A stretch of 64,000 nucleotides of DNA from Falsiroseomonas frigidaquae (GCF_012163145.1 NZ_JAAVTX010000001.1:124001-188000); one strand, 5' to 3'. Shown: positions 16,601 to 25,210, counted from the stretch's first letter. Translations and numbers: made by a program. The notes: generated from the sequence alone by a model not told the origin.

Positions 16601-18631
16601 TCAGGCCAGCGCCGTCCTCTCCCGCCGGCTGCGCACGAAATTCCAGCCGAGGATGGGCGCCGCGATGGCGACGCCTACTGCAGTCAGCGGGCCGCTCGGC
16701 GAGATCGTCATCAGCGCAGCCACCACCAGCCCGATCTGGGAGCCGACGCCCATATGGGTGAAGGCGTAGCCGGTCAGCCCGAGGCCCAGCACCAGCACGC
16801 CGAGCGCGCAGGTGAAGGTGACGAACAGGAAGCTGGTCAGGGTGAAGTCATCCACCATGATCAGCATGACCGGCGCATAGGCGAAGACGAAGGGCACCGT
16901 GGCCTTCGCCGAGCCCAGCCGGAAGGCGGTCAACCCGGTGCGGAACGGGTTGGACCCCGCGATGCCCGCCGCCGCATAGGCCGCGACGCAGACCGGCGGC
17001 GTAAGGTCCGCCAGGATGCCGTAGTACAGGATGAACAGATGCGCGGCCAAAGGCGGCACGCCGAGCTGGATGACGGCCGGCGCCGCGATCGCCGCCAGCA
17101 CGATGTACAGCGCCGTGGTCGGGATGCCCGCACCCATGACGATGCAGATCAGCGCAACGAACAGCAGAGTCAGGAACAGCGTCAGCCCGGCCAGGCTGCC
17201 GAAGCTCGCCGGCAGGATGTCGAAGATCGGCGCGAACCACTGCGCCGTGCTGGCCGCCGCCTGGGTCACGATGAAGCCGACGCGGAAGCCGGCGCCGGTC
17301 AGCGTCACCACGCCCACCACCATGCCGACAGCCGCCGCCGCCGCGCCGACCGCCAGCGCGTAGCGCGCGCCCATGTCCAGCGCATCCCACAGGTCACGCA
17401 GGGTCAGCCGGTTGCGCGGGTTCAGGAAGCCCACGATGACGCAGAGCGTGATGCCGACGAAGGCGGCCAAGTAGGGCGTGTAGCCATCGACGATGACCCA
17501 GACCAGCGCCACCAGCGGGATCACCGTGGGCCAGCCATCGCGGATGGTCGGCCACAGCTTGGGGATCTCATGCGGCTCCATGCCGCGCAGGCCCAGGCGC
17601 TTGGCCTCGAAATGCACCTGCACGAAGACGCCCCAGAAATGCATCGCCGCCGGCACCGCCGCCGCGATCAGCAGCGTGGTCAGCGGGATTTCCAGGAACT
17701 CGATCATGACGAAGGCGGCAGCGCCCATGATCGGCGGGGTGATCTGCCCGCCCGCGCTGGCCGCGGCCTCCACGGCGCCGGCGAAATGCGGCTTGTAGCC
17801 CACCTTCTTCATCGCCGGGATGGTCAGCGACCCGGTGGTGACCGTGTTGGCGATGGAGGACCCGCTGATGCTGCCGAACATGGCCGAGGCCAGCACCGCC
17901 ACCTTGGCCGGCCCGCCCGGATAGCGCCCGGCGATCACGCTCGCCAGGTCGATGAAGAACTGGCCCAGGCCCATGCGGGTGGCGATCACGCCGAACAGCA
18001 CGAAGTGGAAGACGAAGGTCGCCACCACCTTGGCCGGGATGCCGAAGATGCCCTCGCCCGTCAGGTAAACGTGGTTGACGAAGCCGGACCAGTCGGAGCC
18101 CGGATGCGCCAGCACGCCGGACAGGTGATTGCCCCACAAGGCATAGCCGATGAAGACGCAGACGATGATGGGCAGGATCGGCCCCATCGATCGCCGCGTC
18201 GCCTCCAGCACCAGCACCACCATGATGGTGCCCATCACCACATCGGTCTGCGATGGGTTGCCGATGCGGAAGGTCAGGTCGTCGAAGATCAACGGCAGGT
18301 AGATCGTGGCGGCGGTGATCAACACCGCAAAGATCCAGTCCAGCACCGGCACGCCGCCGATCTTCGGACCCACGGACAGGAAGCCGCCCGGGAACAGCAG
18401 GAAGATCAGGCTGAGCACGGCGGCCAGGTGGATCGCCTTGTGCCAATGCTCGGTCAGGATGCCGAAGCCGGCGGTGTAGTAGTGGAACACCGACAGCGAA
18501 ACGAGCATGACGGAGACCAGCCGGGCGGTGAAGCCTGTCAGGTCGCGGAAGCGCAGTTCGGTATCTGCCTCCTTCTCCAGCCGCGCCGCGGCGTCGAGGT
18601 CTAGTTTGTTGGGCGCGGGGGAGCCGCTCAT
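16601..18631 (-). CDS. TRAP transporter fused 4TM/12TM permease (TAXI type)
   Basis: A 676-residue inner-membrane protein joining the small DctQ-like and large DctM-like subunits, the arrangement found with TAXI receptors. After a charged cytoplasmic head (about 1-35), hydrophobic segments run to residue 665. The DctM signature region is seen in MFGSISGSSIANTVTTGS and in AAASAGGQITPPIMGAAAF. Driven by Na+ or H+ gradients, it imports the solute delivered by the receptor encoded upstream. A stem-loop lies between the two genes. Confidence 0.93.
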   Translation of the reverse strand: MSGSPAPNKLDLDAAARLEKEADTELRFRDLTGFTARLVSVMLVSLSVFHYYTAGFGILTEHWHKAIHLAAVLSLIFLLFPGGFLSVGPKIGGVPVLDWIFAVLITAATIYLPLIFDDLTFRIGNPSQTDVVMGTIMVVLVLEATRRSMGPILPIIVCVFIGYALWGNHLSGVLAHPGSDWSGFVNHVYLTGEGIFGIPAKVVATFVFHFVLFGVIATRMGLGQFFIDLASVIAGRYPGGPAKVAVLASAMFGSISGSSIANTVTTGSLTIPAMKKVGYKPHFAGAVEAAASAGGQITPPIMGAAAFVMIEFLEIPLTTLLIAAAVPAAMHFWGVFVQVHFEAKRLGLRGMEPHEIPKLWPTIRDGWPTVIPLVALVWVIVDGYTPYLAAFVGITLCVIVGFLNPRNRLTLRDLWDALDMGARYALAVGAAAAAVGMVVGVVTLTGAGFRVGFIVTQAAASTAQWFAPIFDILPASFGSLAGLTLFLTLLFVALICIVMGAGIPTTALYIVLAAIAAPAVIQLGVPPLAAHLFILYYGILADLTPPVCVAAYAAAGIAGSNPFRTGLTAFRLGSAKATVPFVFAYAPVMLIMVDDFTLTSFLFVTFTCALGVLVLGLGLTGYAFTHMGVGSQIGLVVAALMTISPSGPLTAVGVAIAAPILGWNFVRSRRERTALA

Positions 18632-18676
18632 CGTCGGGGCCTCGGGTACGGAATTGAAACAGTCCAGAACGCAGAA

Positions 18677-18705
18677 CCCGGCCCGACGCTTTCGCGTGGG
18701 CCGGG
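18677..18705 (-). terminator. Intercistronic stem-loop between TAXI receptor and TRAP permease
   Basis: A 12-bp GC-rich stem with one bulged base (arms 18677-18689 and 18694-18705, loop TTTC). It lies 25 bp after the receptor stop and 46 bp before the permease start on the minus strand. Without a strong T-tract it probably acts as partial terminator or RNA-stabilising element, giving more receptor than permease. Confidence 0.55.
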
Positions 18706-18729
18706 CGGAGGGGGTTCAGCCGGCGCTAA

Positions 18730-19764
18730 TCAGCGCAGGATGTTGTTCTCGCGGTAGTAGCGCTCGGCGCCCGGGTGGAACGGCACCACGCCGCGGCCGG
18801 TCAGCGCGCCTTCCTTGACGATCTCGCGGCCCTTGGCGTGGCCACGGTCCAGCAGGCCGCGGGTGGTGTTCGACCACAGCGCGCGGGTGATGGCGTAGAC
18901 CGTCTCCTCCGGCACCGTGTCCCGCACCGCCAGCACGGCGCCGACGGTCAGGGTCGGCACATCCGCTTCCAGGCCCTCATAGGCGGTGCGCGGGATGGTG
19001 CCGGTGCCGTAGAAGGGCGCGCGCTCGATCACCTTCTGCGCCTCGGCGCCCGTGATCGGCAGGATGCGGCAGCCGGCGCGGCTGCAGAATTCGGTGAAGG
19101 CGGCGGCCGGGTAGCCGACCACGGTGAAGGTCGCGTCCAGGCCGCGATCCTGCATCCGCTCCGTCCCCTGCGCCTGGTTCAGGAATTCCGCGGTGTATTC
19201 GCGGCCGGCGCGCAGGCCATTGGCCTCCAGGATCATCTCCGCGCCGATGCGCGCGCCGCTGGCCTGCAGGCCGATGGCGATGCGCTTGCCCTGCAGGTCG
19301 GAGAAGCCACGGATCGCGCTGTCGCGGCGCACCACGGCGTGGATGTGTTCCGGGAACAGATGCGCCACGAAGCGCAGGCGGTCGACCTTCGGGCGGCCCT
19401 CGAACAGGCCGGTGCCGGTGTAGGACCAATGCGCCACGTCGGACTGGGTGAAGCCGGCCTCGGCGTTGCCGGACTGGATCAGGTTGACGTTCTGCACGCT
19501 GCCCTGGGTCGCGACGGCGACGGCGACCATGCCGGGCACGCCATCGGTGGCGCCGGCGGCGTTGCAGGGCGCGCCAGGGGGGCAGGAGATCGCGTTCGCG
19601 ATGATGCCGCCGATCGGGTAGTAGGTGCCACCGGCCGAGCCCGTACCGATGCGGAAGAACTGCGGCGCCTGCGCGGAAGCCAGGCCGGGGGCCCCGATGG
19701 AAGCGGCGGCGGCGCCGGCAGCGGCGAGGCCGAGGCCGCGCCGCGTCATGGTGAATTCGTTCAT
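18730..19764 (-). CDS. TAXI-family TRAP transporter substrate-binding protein
   Basis: A 344-residue periplasmic receptor. A twin-arginine-like signal peptide (MTRRGLGLAAAGAAAAS) is probably cut after ASAQA near residue 31. The mature N-terminus FFRIGTGSAGGTYYPIGG is the TAXI signature. An inserted loop with two cysteines (ISCPPGAPCNAAG) may be disulfide bonded. GAGGAAGAAGAA directly precedes the ATG. It delivers its ligand to the fused permease; known family ligands are small carboxylates or amino acids, but nothing here shows which. Confidence 0.93.
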   Translation of the reverse strand: MNEFTMTRRGLGLAAAGAAAASIGAPGLASAQAPQFFRIGTGSAGGTYYPIGGIIANAISCPPGAPCNAAGATDGVPGMVAVAVATQGSVQNVNLIQSGNAEAGFTQSDVAHWSYTGTGLFEGRPKVDRLRFVAHLFPEHIHAVVRRDSAIRGFSDLQGKRIAIGLQASGARIGAEMILEANGLRAGREYTAEFLNQAQGTERMQDRGLDATFTVVGYPAAAFTEFCSRAGCRILPITGAEAQKVIERAPFYGTGTIPRTAYEGLEADVPTLTVGAVLAVRDTVPEETVYAITRALWSNTTRGLLDRGHAKGREIVKEGALTGRGVVPFHPGAERYYRENNILR

Positions 19765-19829
19765 TTCTTCTTCCTCTTTGGAGTCTGCCAGCGGCGGCAC
19801 ACTAGGCGGGGACCGGGGGCTGCGACAAC

Positions 19830-19862
19830 TACCCCGCTGGTACCCCGCTGGTACCCCGCTGG
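19830..19862. repeat. 11-bp tandem repeat x3 upstream of the TAXI receptor gene
   Basis: TACCCCGCTGG occurs three times without gaps (19830, 19841, 19852), 66 bp upstream of the receptor ATG and downstream of the gntR stop. The period is close to one helical turn. It could be a binding array for a regulator or just slippage. Confidence 0.9.
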
Positions 19863-19912
19863 CTCCCCCATTCGCACCCCGCCGGCGCTTGGCGGCCCCC
19901 GCGCAGGTGCCT

Positions 19913-20662
19913 TCAGGCCAGGCGACGGGCCCGGCGCCGGGGGGCTGGCAAGGCCTGCTGCCGGGCCGAGGGCTGGCTGGCATCGGTCGCCTGGAAGCGG
20001 CGCTTGCCGCCGGCGATATGCGCCTCCCCCGCCGCGCGGGCCGCCAGCGCATCACCGGCCGCGATGGCGGCCAGGATGGCGGCGTGCTCGGCGTTGCTTT
20101 CGCGCATGTTCTCCGGCTCCACCAGCGCGCGACGGCGGAACAGGTGCAGCTCGTTGCCCAGATCCTCATACAGCCGCTGGCCGCGCGGGCCGCCGCCCTG
20201 CAGCAGGGCGGCGTGGAAGTCGAGGTTGGCGGCATAGTATTCGGTCGCCGCATCCGCTTCCCAGGCCGCCTCCATCCGTCGCAGCAGGGCGCCCAGCGCC
20301 TCGAGCTGCGCCGGCGTCGCGGTGCCGGCCAGCCGGGCACAGGCCAGGCCGGTCAGCGCCGCGCGCAGATCGTAGATCTCCAGCGCCTCCGCCGCGCTGA
20401 CACTGCGGACATAGCTGCCCTGGTTGCGGACGGAGACCACCAGGCCCGAACGCTCCAGCCCGCGCACCGCTTCCCGCACCGGGCCGCGGGAGACGCCGAG
20501 GCGGAGCGCCAGCTGCTGTTCGTTCAGCCTTTCCCCGGCCGGCAGCGCGCCGGAAAGGATCATCGCCTCCAGTTCCTGCGAGACCAGCGAGGCGAGCGAG
20601 CGCGTCCGCACGATGTCGAGCGCCGTGGGCGGCGATGCAGGTGGCGTGGGATCATCCTCCAT
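19913..20662 (-). CDS. GntR-family regulator, FadR/FCD subfamily
   Basis: A 249-residue repressor. The winged helix (about 15-80) contains RLGVSRGPVREAVRGLERSGLV; the FCD effector domain (about 90-225) carries the metal-binding Asp/His set in NLDFHAALL, SNAEHAAIL and AGEAHIAGG. FCD regulators usually sense organic acids. It sits upstream of, and in the same direction as, the TAXI-TRAP genes and divergent from the CoA-transferase operon, so it probably controls one or both. The start at 20662 (MEDDPTPP) is chosen; the frame remains open further upstream. Confidence 0.9.
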   Translation of the reverse strand: MEDDPTPPASPPTALDIVRTRSLASLVSQELEAMILSGALPAGERLNEQQLALRLGVSRGPVREAVRGLERSGLVVSVRNQGSYVRSVSAAEALEIYDLRAALTGLACARLAGTATPAQLEALGALLRRMEAAWEADAATEYYAANLDFHAALLQGGGPRGQRLYEDLGNELHLFRRRALVEPENMRESNAEHAAILAAIAAGDALAARAAGEAHIAGGKRRFQATDASQPSARQQALPAPRRRARRLA

Positions 20663-20691
20663 GGCGGGAAACTCGCTTTGGCAAGTGCAGG

Positions 20692-20701
20692 CTGTCAACA
20701 G
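20692..20701. promoter_or_regulatory. Candidate GntR operator in the gntR/CoA-transferase divergent gap
   Basis: CTGTCAACAG is a short inverted repeat (CTGT-CA-ACAG), 30 bp upstream of the gntR start and 54 bp upstream of the CoA-transferase start, and is flanked by GGCAA and TTGCC, themselves an inverted pair. Size and location fit an FCD-type operator; no second copy was found. Confidence 0.35.
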
Positions 20702-20754
20702 TTTGCCGGGGCCAGGGCCGGTGCTAGAGATGCCCGACGCGAAGGAGAAACGCC

Positions 20755-21987
20755 ATGGCCCCCACCGAAGCGACGCCCCCGCAGGCGTCATCGTCCGCGA
20801 TGCCCCAGGCATCGACTGCCCTCTCCCGCTTCACCGTCCTGGACCTGACCCGCGTGCGCTCGGGCCCGACCTGCGTGCGGCAGCTGGCCGATTGGGGCGC
20901 CAAGGTCATCAAGATCGAGATGCCGGAAGGGCTGGACCAGGGCGACCCGATGGGCGGCCCGCGCATGGGCTCCGACTTCCAGAACCTGCACCGCAACAAG
21001 CGCGGCATGACGCTGAACCTGAAGGACAAGGACGGCGTCGCCCTGCTGAAGAAGCTGGTCGAGAAGGCCGATGTGGTGGTGGAGAACTTCCGGCCCGACG
21101 TGAAGACGCGGCTGGGCATCGACTATGAGGCGCTGTCGGCGGTGAACCCGAAGCTGGTCTATGCCAGCATTTCCGGCTTCGGCCAGGATGGCCCCTATGC
21201 CGGCCGGCCGGGCTTCGACCAGATCGCGCAGGGCATGGGCGGGCTGATGTCCATCACCGGCCTGCCGGGCCAGGGCCCGGTGCGCGTCGGCATCCCGATC
21301 GCCGACCTGACCGCCGGCCTGTTCGCCGCCCAGGGCATCATGATCGCGCTGCTGGAGCGGGAAGTCTCGGGCAAGGGCCAGTGGGTGCAGACCAGCCTGC
21401 TGCAGGCGCAGATCTTCATGCTGGACTTCCAGGCCAGCCGCTGGCTGATGCAGGGCGAGGTGCCGAAGCAGGCCGGCAACAACCACCCGACCAGCATCCC
21501 CACCGGCGTCTTCAAGACCAGCGACGGCTACATCAACATCGCCGCCACCGGCCAGCGGATCTGGGAGCGTTGCTGCCAGGCCTTCGGCAAGCCGGAATGG
21601 GTGAAGGATGCGCGCTTCGCCACCGGCGACGCCCGCAGCAAGAACCGCGACGTGCTGAACGAGGGCATCGAGGCCGTCACCCTCACCAACACCTCCGCCC
21701 ATTGGGTCGAGGCGCTGAACGACCAGGGCGTGCCCTGCGGCCCGATCTACAAGGTGGATGAGGTCTTCGCGGACCCGCAGGTGCAGCACCTCGGCATCGC
21801 TAAGACCTTGAACGGCGGCAATCGCGGCGAGGTGGCCTATGTCGGCCAGCCGATCGACATGTCCCGCACGCCGTCGAACATCGTGACCCACCCGCCGGCG
21901 ATCGGCGAGCACACGGATGCGGTGCTGGCCGAGCTTGGCCTGGATGCGGCGACCATCGCCGACCTGCGCGCACGGCACGTGGTCTGA
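20755..21987 (+). CDS. CaiB/BaiF-family (class III) CoA transferase
   Basis: A 410-residue family III CoA transferase, which moves CoA between acyl-CoA and a free acid through an acyl-aspartyl intermediate. The N-terminal FTVLDLTRVRSGPTCVRQL and WGAKVIKIEMPEGLDQGD are typical; Asp184 in IPIADLTAG matches the catalytic aspartate. GAAGGAGA lies upstream of the ATG. It is followed by a terminator-like hairpin and a crotonase-fold gene, suggesting activation of an acid to its CoA ester, then a CoA-dependent step. The acid is unknown. Confidence 0.92.
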   Translation: MAPTEATPPQASSSAMPQASTALSRFTVLDLTRVRSGPTCVRQLADWGAKVIKIEMPEGLDQGDPMGGPRMGSDFQNLHRNKRGMTLNLKDKDGVALLKKLVEKADVVVENFRPDVKTRLGIDYEALSAVNPKLVYASISGFGQDGPYAGRPGFDQIAQGMGGLMSITGLPGQGPVRVGIPIADLTAGLFAAQGIMIALLEREVSGKGQWVQTSLLQAQIFMLDFQASRWLMQGEVPKQAGNNHPTSIPTGVFKTSDGYINIAATGQRIWERCCQAFGKPEWVKDARFATGDARSKNRDVLNEGIEAVTLTNTSAHWVEALNDQGVPCGPIYKVDEVFADPQVQHLGIAKTLNGGNRGEVAYVGQPIDMSRTPSNIVTHPPAIGEHTDAVLAELGLDAATIADLRARHVV

Positions 21988-21997
21988 CTTGGTTGCC

Positions 21998-22027
21998 CCT
22001 CTCCCTCATTGAGGGAGAGGACTTTTT
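21998..22027 (+). terminator. Stem-loop with T-tract between CoA transferase and crotonase genes
   Basis: A 10-bp perfect stem (arms 21998-22007 and 22011-22020, loop ATT) is followed by TTTTT at 22023-22027, a good intrinsic terminator shape. Since the crotonase gene starts 20 bp later, it may attenuate rather than end transcription. Confidence 0.65.
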
Positions 22028-22047
22028 CATGTGGAGAGGGTGGTGCG

Positions 22048-22854
22048 ATGGACGGCATGATCGTGACGGGTTCGGAGAAGATGCTGGCCCGCAAGGCCGA
22101 TGGCATCGGCTGGGTGACCTTCAACAACCCGGAGCGGCACAACGCCGTCTCCATGGAGATGTGGGAAGCGCTGGAGCGGATCATGGCCGACTACACGGCC
22201 GATCCGGCGGTGCGAGTCGTGGTGCTGACCGGAGCCGGTGGCCGCGCCTTCGTCTCCGGCGCCGACATCTCGAAGTTCGAATCCGAGCGCAGCGGCGAGG
22301 CCGCGGTGGCCGCCTACCAGGCGCAGACGGCGCGCGCCTATGACGCGGTTTATGATTGCCCGAAGCCCACCATCGCCATGATCCAGGGCCATTGCATCGG
22401 CGGCGGCACCGCGCTGGCCGTGTGCTGCGACATGCGGATCTGCGGCGAGACGGCGAGCTTCGGCGTGCCGGCGGCGAAGCTCGGCCTGGGCTACCCGCTG
22501 CACGGCCTGCGCAAGCTGGTCGACCTGGTCGGCCCCTCCTTCGCCAAGGAGATCTTCTTCACCGCGAAGAAGTGGTCCTCCGAGGATGCCCGCGTGATGG
22601 GGCTGGTGAACCGCGTGGTGCCGAACGACCAGCTCGAGGCCTTCGTGACGGATTACGCAAAGACCATCGCCGGCAATGCGCCACTGACGGTGGGCAGCGC
22701 GAAGTTCATCATCGGCCAGGCGCTGAAGGATCGCGGCGAGGCGGATGAGGCGAAGTGCGACGCCATGGTCAAGGCCTGCTTCGCCAGCGAGGATTACGTG
22801 GAAGGCCGCCGCGCCTTCATGGAAAAGCGCCCGCCCCAGTTCCAGGGACGCTGA
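22048..22854 (+). CDS. Crotonase-fold protein lacking both enoyl-CoA hydratase glutamates
   Basis: A 268-residue enoyl-CoA hydratase/isomerase superfamily member. The oxyanion-hole segments are clear: GRAFVSGADISKF (about 65-77) and HCIGGGTALAVCCDMR (115-130). In rat mitochondrial hydratase the two catalytic glutamates follow GGGC and lie in a QPE motif; the equivalent positions here are Ala122 and Ala142 (FGVPAAKLG). Hydration by the standard mechanism is therefore unlikely, and a decarboxylase, isomerase or hydrolase role is possible. The ATG at 22048 has GGAGAGGG upstream. It probably acts on the CoA ester made by the preceding CoA transferase. Confidence 0.85.
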   Translation: MDGMIVTGSEKMLARKADGIGWVTFNNPERHNAVSMEMWEALERIMADYTADPAVRVVVLTGAGGRAFVSGADISKFESERSGEAAVAAYQAQTARAYDAVYDCPKPTIAMIQGHCIGGGTALAVCCDMRICGETASFGVPAAKLGLGYPLHGLRKLVDLVGPSFAKEIFFTAKKWSSEDARVMGLVNRVVPNDQLEAFVTDYAKTIAGNAPLTVGSAKFIIGQALKDRGEADEAKCDAMVKACFASEDYVEGRRAFMEKRPPQFQGR

Positions 22855-22879
22855 TCAGCGGTCGCTGATCAAGGGACGC
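22844..22879. repeat. 20-bp palindrome flanked by 8-bp direct repeats
   Basis: The palindrome (arms TGATCAGCG and CGCTGATCA, centre GT, 22852-22871) starts exactly at the crotonase stop codon and is flanked on both sides by AGGGACGC (22844-22851 and 22872-22879). It can form a strong hairpin after the gene. The direct repeats resemble a target-site duplication, but no mobile gene is present. Confidence 0.85.
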
Positions 22880-22958
22880 CGAGCCGAAGGGCCGCCGCGC
22901 TCTGGACGGGCGGCGGGGTCCGGTGCATGTGGCGGGGGATAGTTCCGGAGACCCGCCG

Positions 22959-23951
22959 ATGCACCGCACCACCCGCCGCCTGATCCTGGGCAGCATCCTC
23001 GGCACACCCTTCATCGCGCGCGCCCAGGGTGTGGCCCAGGGCGCCTGGCGCCCGAGCCGGCCGATCCGCCTCGTGGTGCCCTTCGCGCCGGGCGGGCTGA
23101 CGGACATCCTGGCCCGCGCCGCGGCGGACCGCATGGCCCCGTTGCTCGGCCAGCCGGTGGTGGTGGAGAACCGCGCCGGCGCCGGCGGCAACCTGGCGGC
23201 GGAAGCCGTCGCCCGCGCCACGCCGGACGGCCACGCGCTGCTGGTGGCGACGCAGGGCATCATCGCCATCAACAAGGCGATGTTCGCCCGCCTGTCCTAC
23301 GACCCGGACGCGGATTTCGTCCCGATCGCCATGCTGGCGCAGCAGCCCAACCTGCTGGTGGTCTCGCCGCAGGCGCTGCCGGATGTCACCAGCCTGGCCG
23401 GGCTGATTGCCAAGGTGAAGGCGACTCGGGGCGGCATGCCCTATGGTTCCAACGGCGTCGGCTCCTTCACCCATCTGTCCATGGAGCTGTTGCGCTCCAC
23501 CGCCGGGCTGGAAATGACCCATGTGCCCTATCGCGGCAGCGCCCCGCTGCTGACGGACATGGTGGCCGGCACCATCCCCTTCGCATTCGACGGCCTCGCC
23601 ACCTCCGCCCCGCAGGTCGGGCCGGGCGGCGCGCTGCGGGCCATCGCCGTCACCTCCGCCACCCGCTTCCGCGCCATGCCGGAGGTTCCGGCAGTGGCGG
23701 AGACGCTGCCGGGCTTCGATGCCAGCCCCTGGTACGGCATCTTCGCGCAGTCGAAGCTGGAGGCGCCGGTGCTGGAGGCGCTGGAGGCCGGCTTCCGCCA
23801 GGTGCTGGAAAGCCCGGAATGGGCGGCGGTGCTGGAACAGCGCCGGGCGGATGCCATGCCGCAGGGCCGCGCCGCGCTGGTGCCGCTGATGGCCCGTGAA
23901 CGCCGGGTGTGGCGCGAGGCGGTGGCCCGCTCCGGTGCCCGCGCGGATTGA
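22959..23951 (+). CDS. Bug-family (TctC-like) transporter receptor, second copy
   Basis: A 330-residue periplasmic receptor with an RR-containing signal peptide (MHRTTRRLILGSILG, cut near residue 23). Family blocks are RPIRLVVPFAPGGLTDILAR, VVENRAGAGGNLAAEAVA and HVPYRGSAPLLTDMVAG. It is similar in architecture but not closely similar to the receptor at 7480. No TctA/TctB genes are nearby. Its stop overlaps the presumed TTG start of the next gene, placing it in an operon with PrpD, monooxygenase and racemase-fold genes, so its ligand is likely their substrate. Confidence 0.9.
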   Translation: MHRTTRRLILGSILGTPFIARAQGVAQGAWRPSRPIRLVVPFAPGGLTDILARAAADRMAPLLGQPVVVENRAGAGGNLAAEAVARATPDGHALLVATQGIIAINKAMFARLSYDPDADFVPIAMLAQQPNLLVVSPQALPDVTSLAGLIAKVKATRGGMPYGSNGVGSFTHLSMELLRSTAGLEMTHVPYRGSAPLLTDMVAGTIPFAFDGLATSAPQVGPGGALRAIAVTSATRFRAMPEVPAVAETLPGFDASPWYGIFAQSKLEAPVLEALEAGFRQVLESPEWAAVLEQRRADAMPQGRAALVPLMARERRVWREAVARSGARAD

Positions 23952-25210
23952 GCCTTTTCACGGTCATTCCTGCCGCTTTCGAAGGCCCGGCCGGCACGGT
24001 CGCACGCAAGGCGCGGCTGCTGCTGCTGGACAGCCTGGGCTGTGCACTGGCCGGCCTGCGCCATCCGCGCGTCGCCGCCTTCGCCCGGGCGATGCAGGCG
24101 GGCTTTCCCGGTCCGGTGGCCCTTGGCGGCGCGCGGCTGGCCCCCGCCGCGGCGGCCGCGGTGCTCTCGGCCGCCACCTGCTGGGACGAGGCGAATGAGG
24201 GGTTGGCCCGTGCCCATGGCCGCCCCGCCTTGCCAGTGGCGCCGCTCGCCCTGGTGGCGCGGGCGCAGGGCGCCGACCCGGCCCTGGCGCTGACCGCCTT
24301 CGCGCTGGGCTACGAGGTCGCGGCCCGCGCCGGGGAGGCCTGGCGGATCAGGCCCGGGATGCATGTGGACGGGTCCTGGCACAGCCTCGGCGCCGCCGCC
24401 TGCGCGGCGCGGCTGATGGGGCTGGATGCGGATGGGGTGGCCCGCGCGGTGCGGCTCGTCGCCTGCCAGGTGCCCTTCGCGCTCTACGCGCCGATCGCCG
24501 CCGGGATGGATGGGCGCAACAGCTATCCCGCCCATGCCGCGTTGCTCGGCCAGATGGCGGCCGCGGCGGCCGCCGCCGGGATGGATGCGCCGGAGGCCGG
24601 CTTCGCCGAGGCGCGGCGCATCGCGCTCGGCCATGATGCACCGGCCGTGATGGCGCCCCCTGGCGAATGGCTGCTGGAGGAGAGTTATCAGAAACCCTTC
24701 GCCGGGGTGCGGCACGCGCATTACGCCGCCGCCGCCGCGCTCGCGCTGCGCCCCCGCCTGGCCGGCCCGCCGCTCCGCATCACGCTGGCCACCTATGCCG
24801 AGGCGCTACGCTATGCCGGCAACCGTGCGCCCGCCGCCGCCATCTCGGCGCAGTTCAGCCTGAGCTGGGCGGTGGCCGCGGTGCTGGCGCAGGGTGATCT
24901 CGGCCCCGCCGCCTATACCGAGGCGGCCCTGGCGGACCCGGCACTGCGCGCGCTGGAGGCGGCGGTGGAATTGCGCGAGGATGCGGCGATGACCTCCTCG
25001 GGCACACGCGGCGCCACCGTCACCATCGATGGGCTGTCGGAGACGGTGCGCCATGTCACCGGCGACCCGGGCCACCCGATGACCGAGGCCGAGACCATCG
25101 CCAAATTCACCCGCTTCGCCACCCCGGCCCGGGGCGAGGCCGGAACTGCGCGCGCCATCGCGGCGCTGCTGCAGGACGCACCGGCGGAGGGCCTGTTCGA
25201 TGTACGGTGA
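23948..25210 (+). CDS. MmgE/PrpD-family protein
   Basis: A 420-residue protein of the MmgE/PrpD fold, whose characterised members are 2-methylcitrate dehydratase and cis-aconitate decarboxylase; many relatives are uncharacterised. Visible blocks are ARKARLLLLDSLGCALAG near the N-terminus, GYEVAARAGEAW, and the family HVDGSWHSLGAAA. No ATG fits the N-terminus. The TTG at 23948 overlaps the preceding stop (TTGA), and a GTG at 23909 would add 13 atypical residues. It ends 11 bp inside the next gene. The substrate is probably a hydroxylated or unsaturated dicarboxylic or tricarboxylic acid, by inference only. Confidence 0.85.
   Translation: MSLFTVIPAAFEGPAGTVARKARLLLLDSLGCALAGLRHPRVAAFARAMQAGFPGPVALGGARLAPAAAAAVLSAATCWDEANEGLARAHGRPALPVAPLALVARAQGADPALALTAFALGYEVAARAGEAWRIRPGMHVDGSWHSLGAAACAARLMGLDADGVARAVRLVACQVPFALYAPIAAGMDGRNSYPAHAALLGQMAAAAAAAGMDAPEAGFAEARRIALGHDAPAVMAPPGEWLLEESYQKPFAGVRHAHYAAAAALALRPRLAGPPLRITLATYAEALRYAGNRAPAAAISAQFSLSWAVAAVLAQGDLGPAAYTEAALADPALRALEAAVELREDAAMTSSGTRGATVTIDGLSETVRHVTGDPGHPMTEAETIAKFTRFATPARGEAGTARAIAALLQDAPAEGLFDVR

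Noticed and set aside
22844-22879. Complete insertion sequence
   Set aside because: Only 20 bp lie between the direct repeats and there is no transposase; kept as a palindrome with possible scar.
23909-23947. GTG at 23909 as the start of the PrpD-family gene
   Set aside because: It would add 13 glycine/arginine-rich residues unlike the family and overlap the receptor gene by 43 bp; TTG 23948 at the stop/start junction fits better, though not proven.
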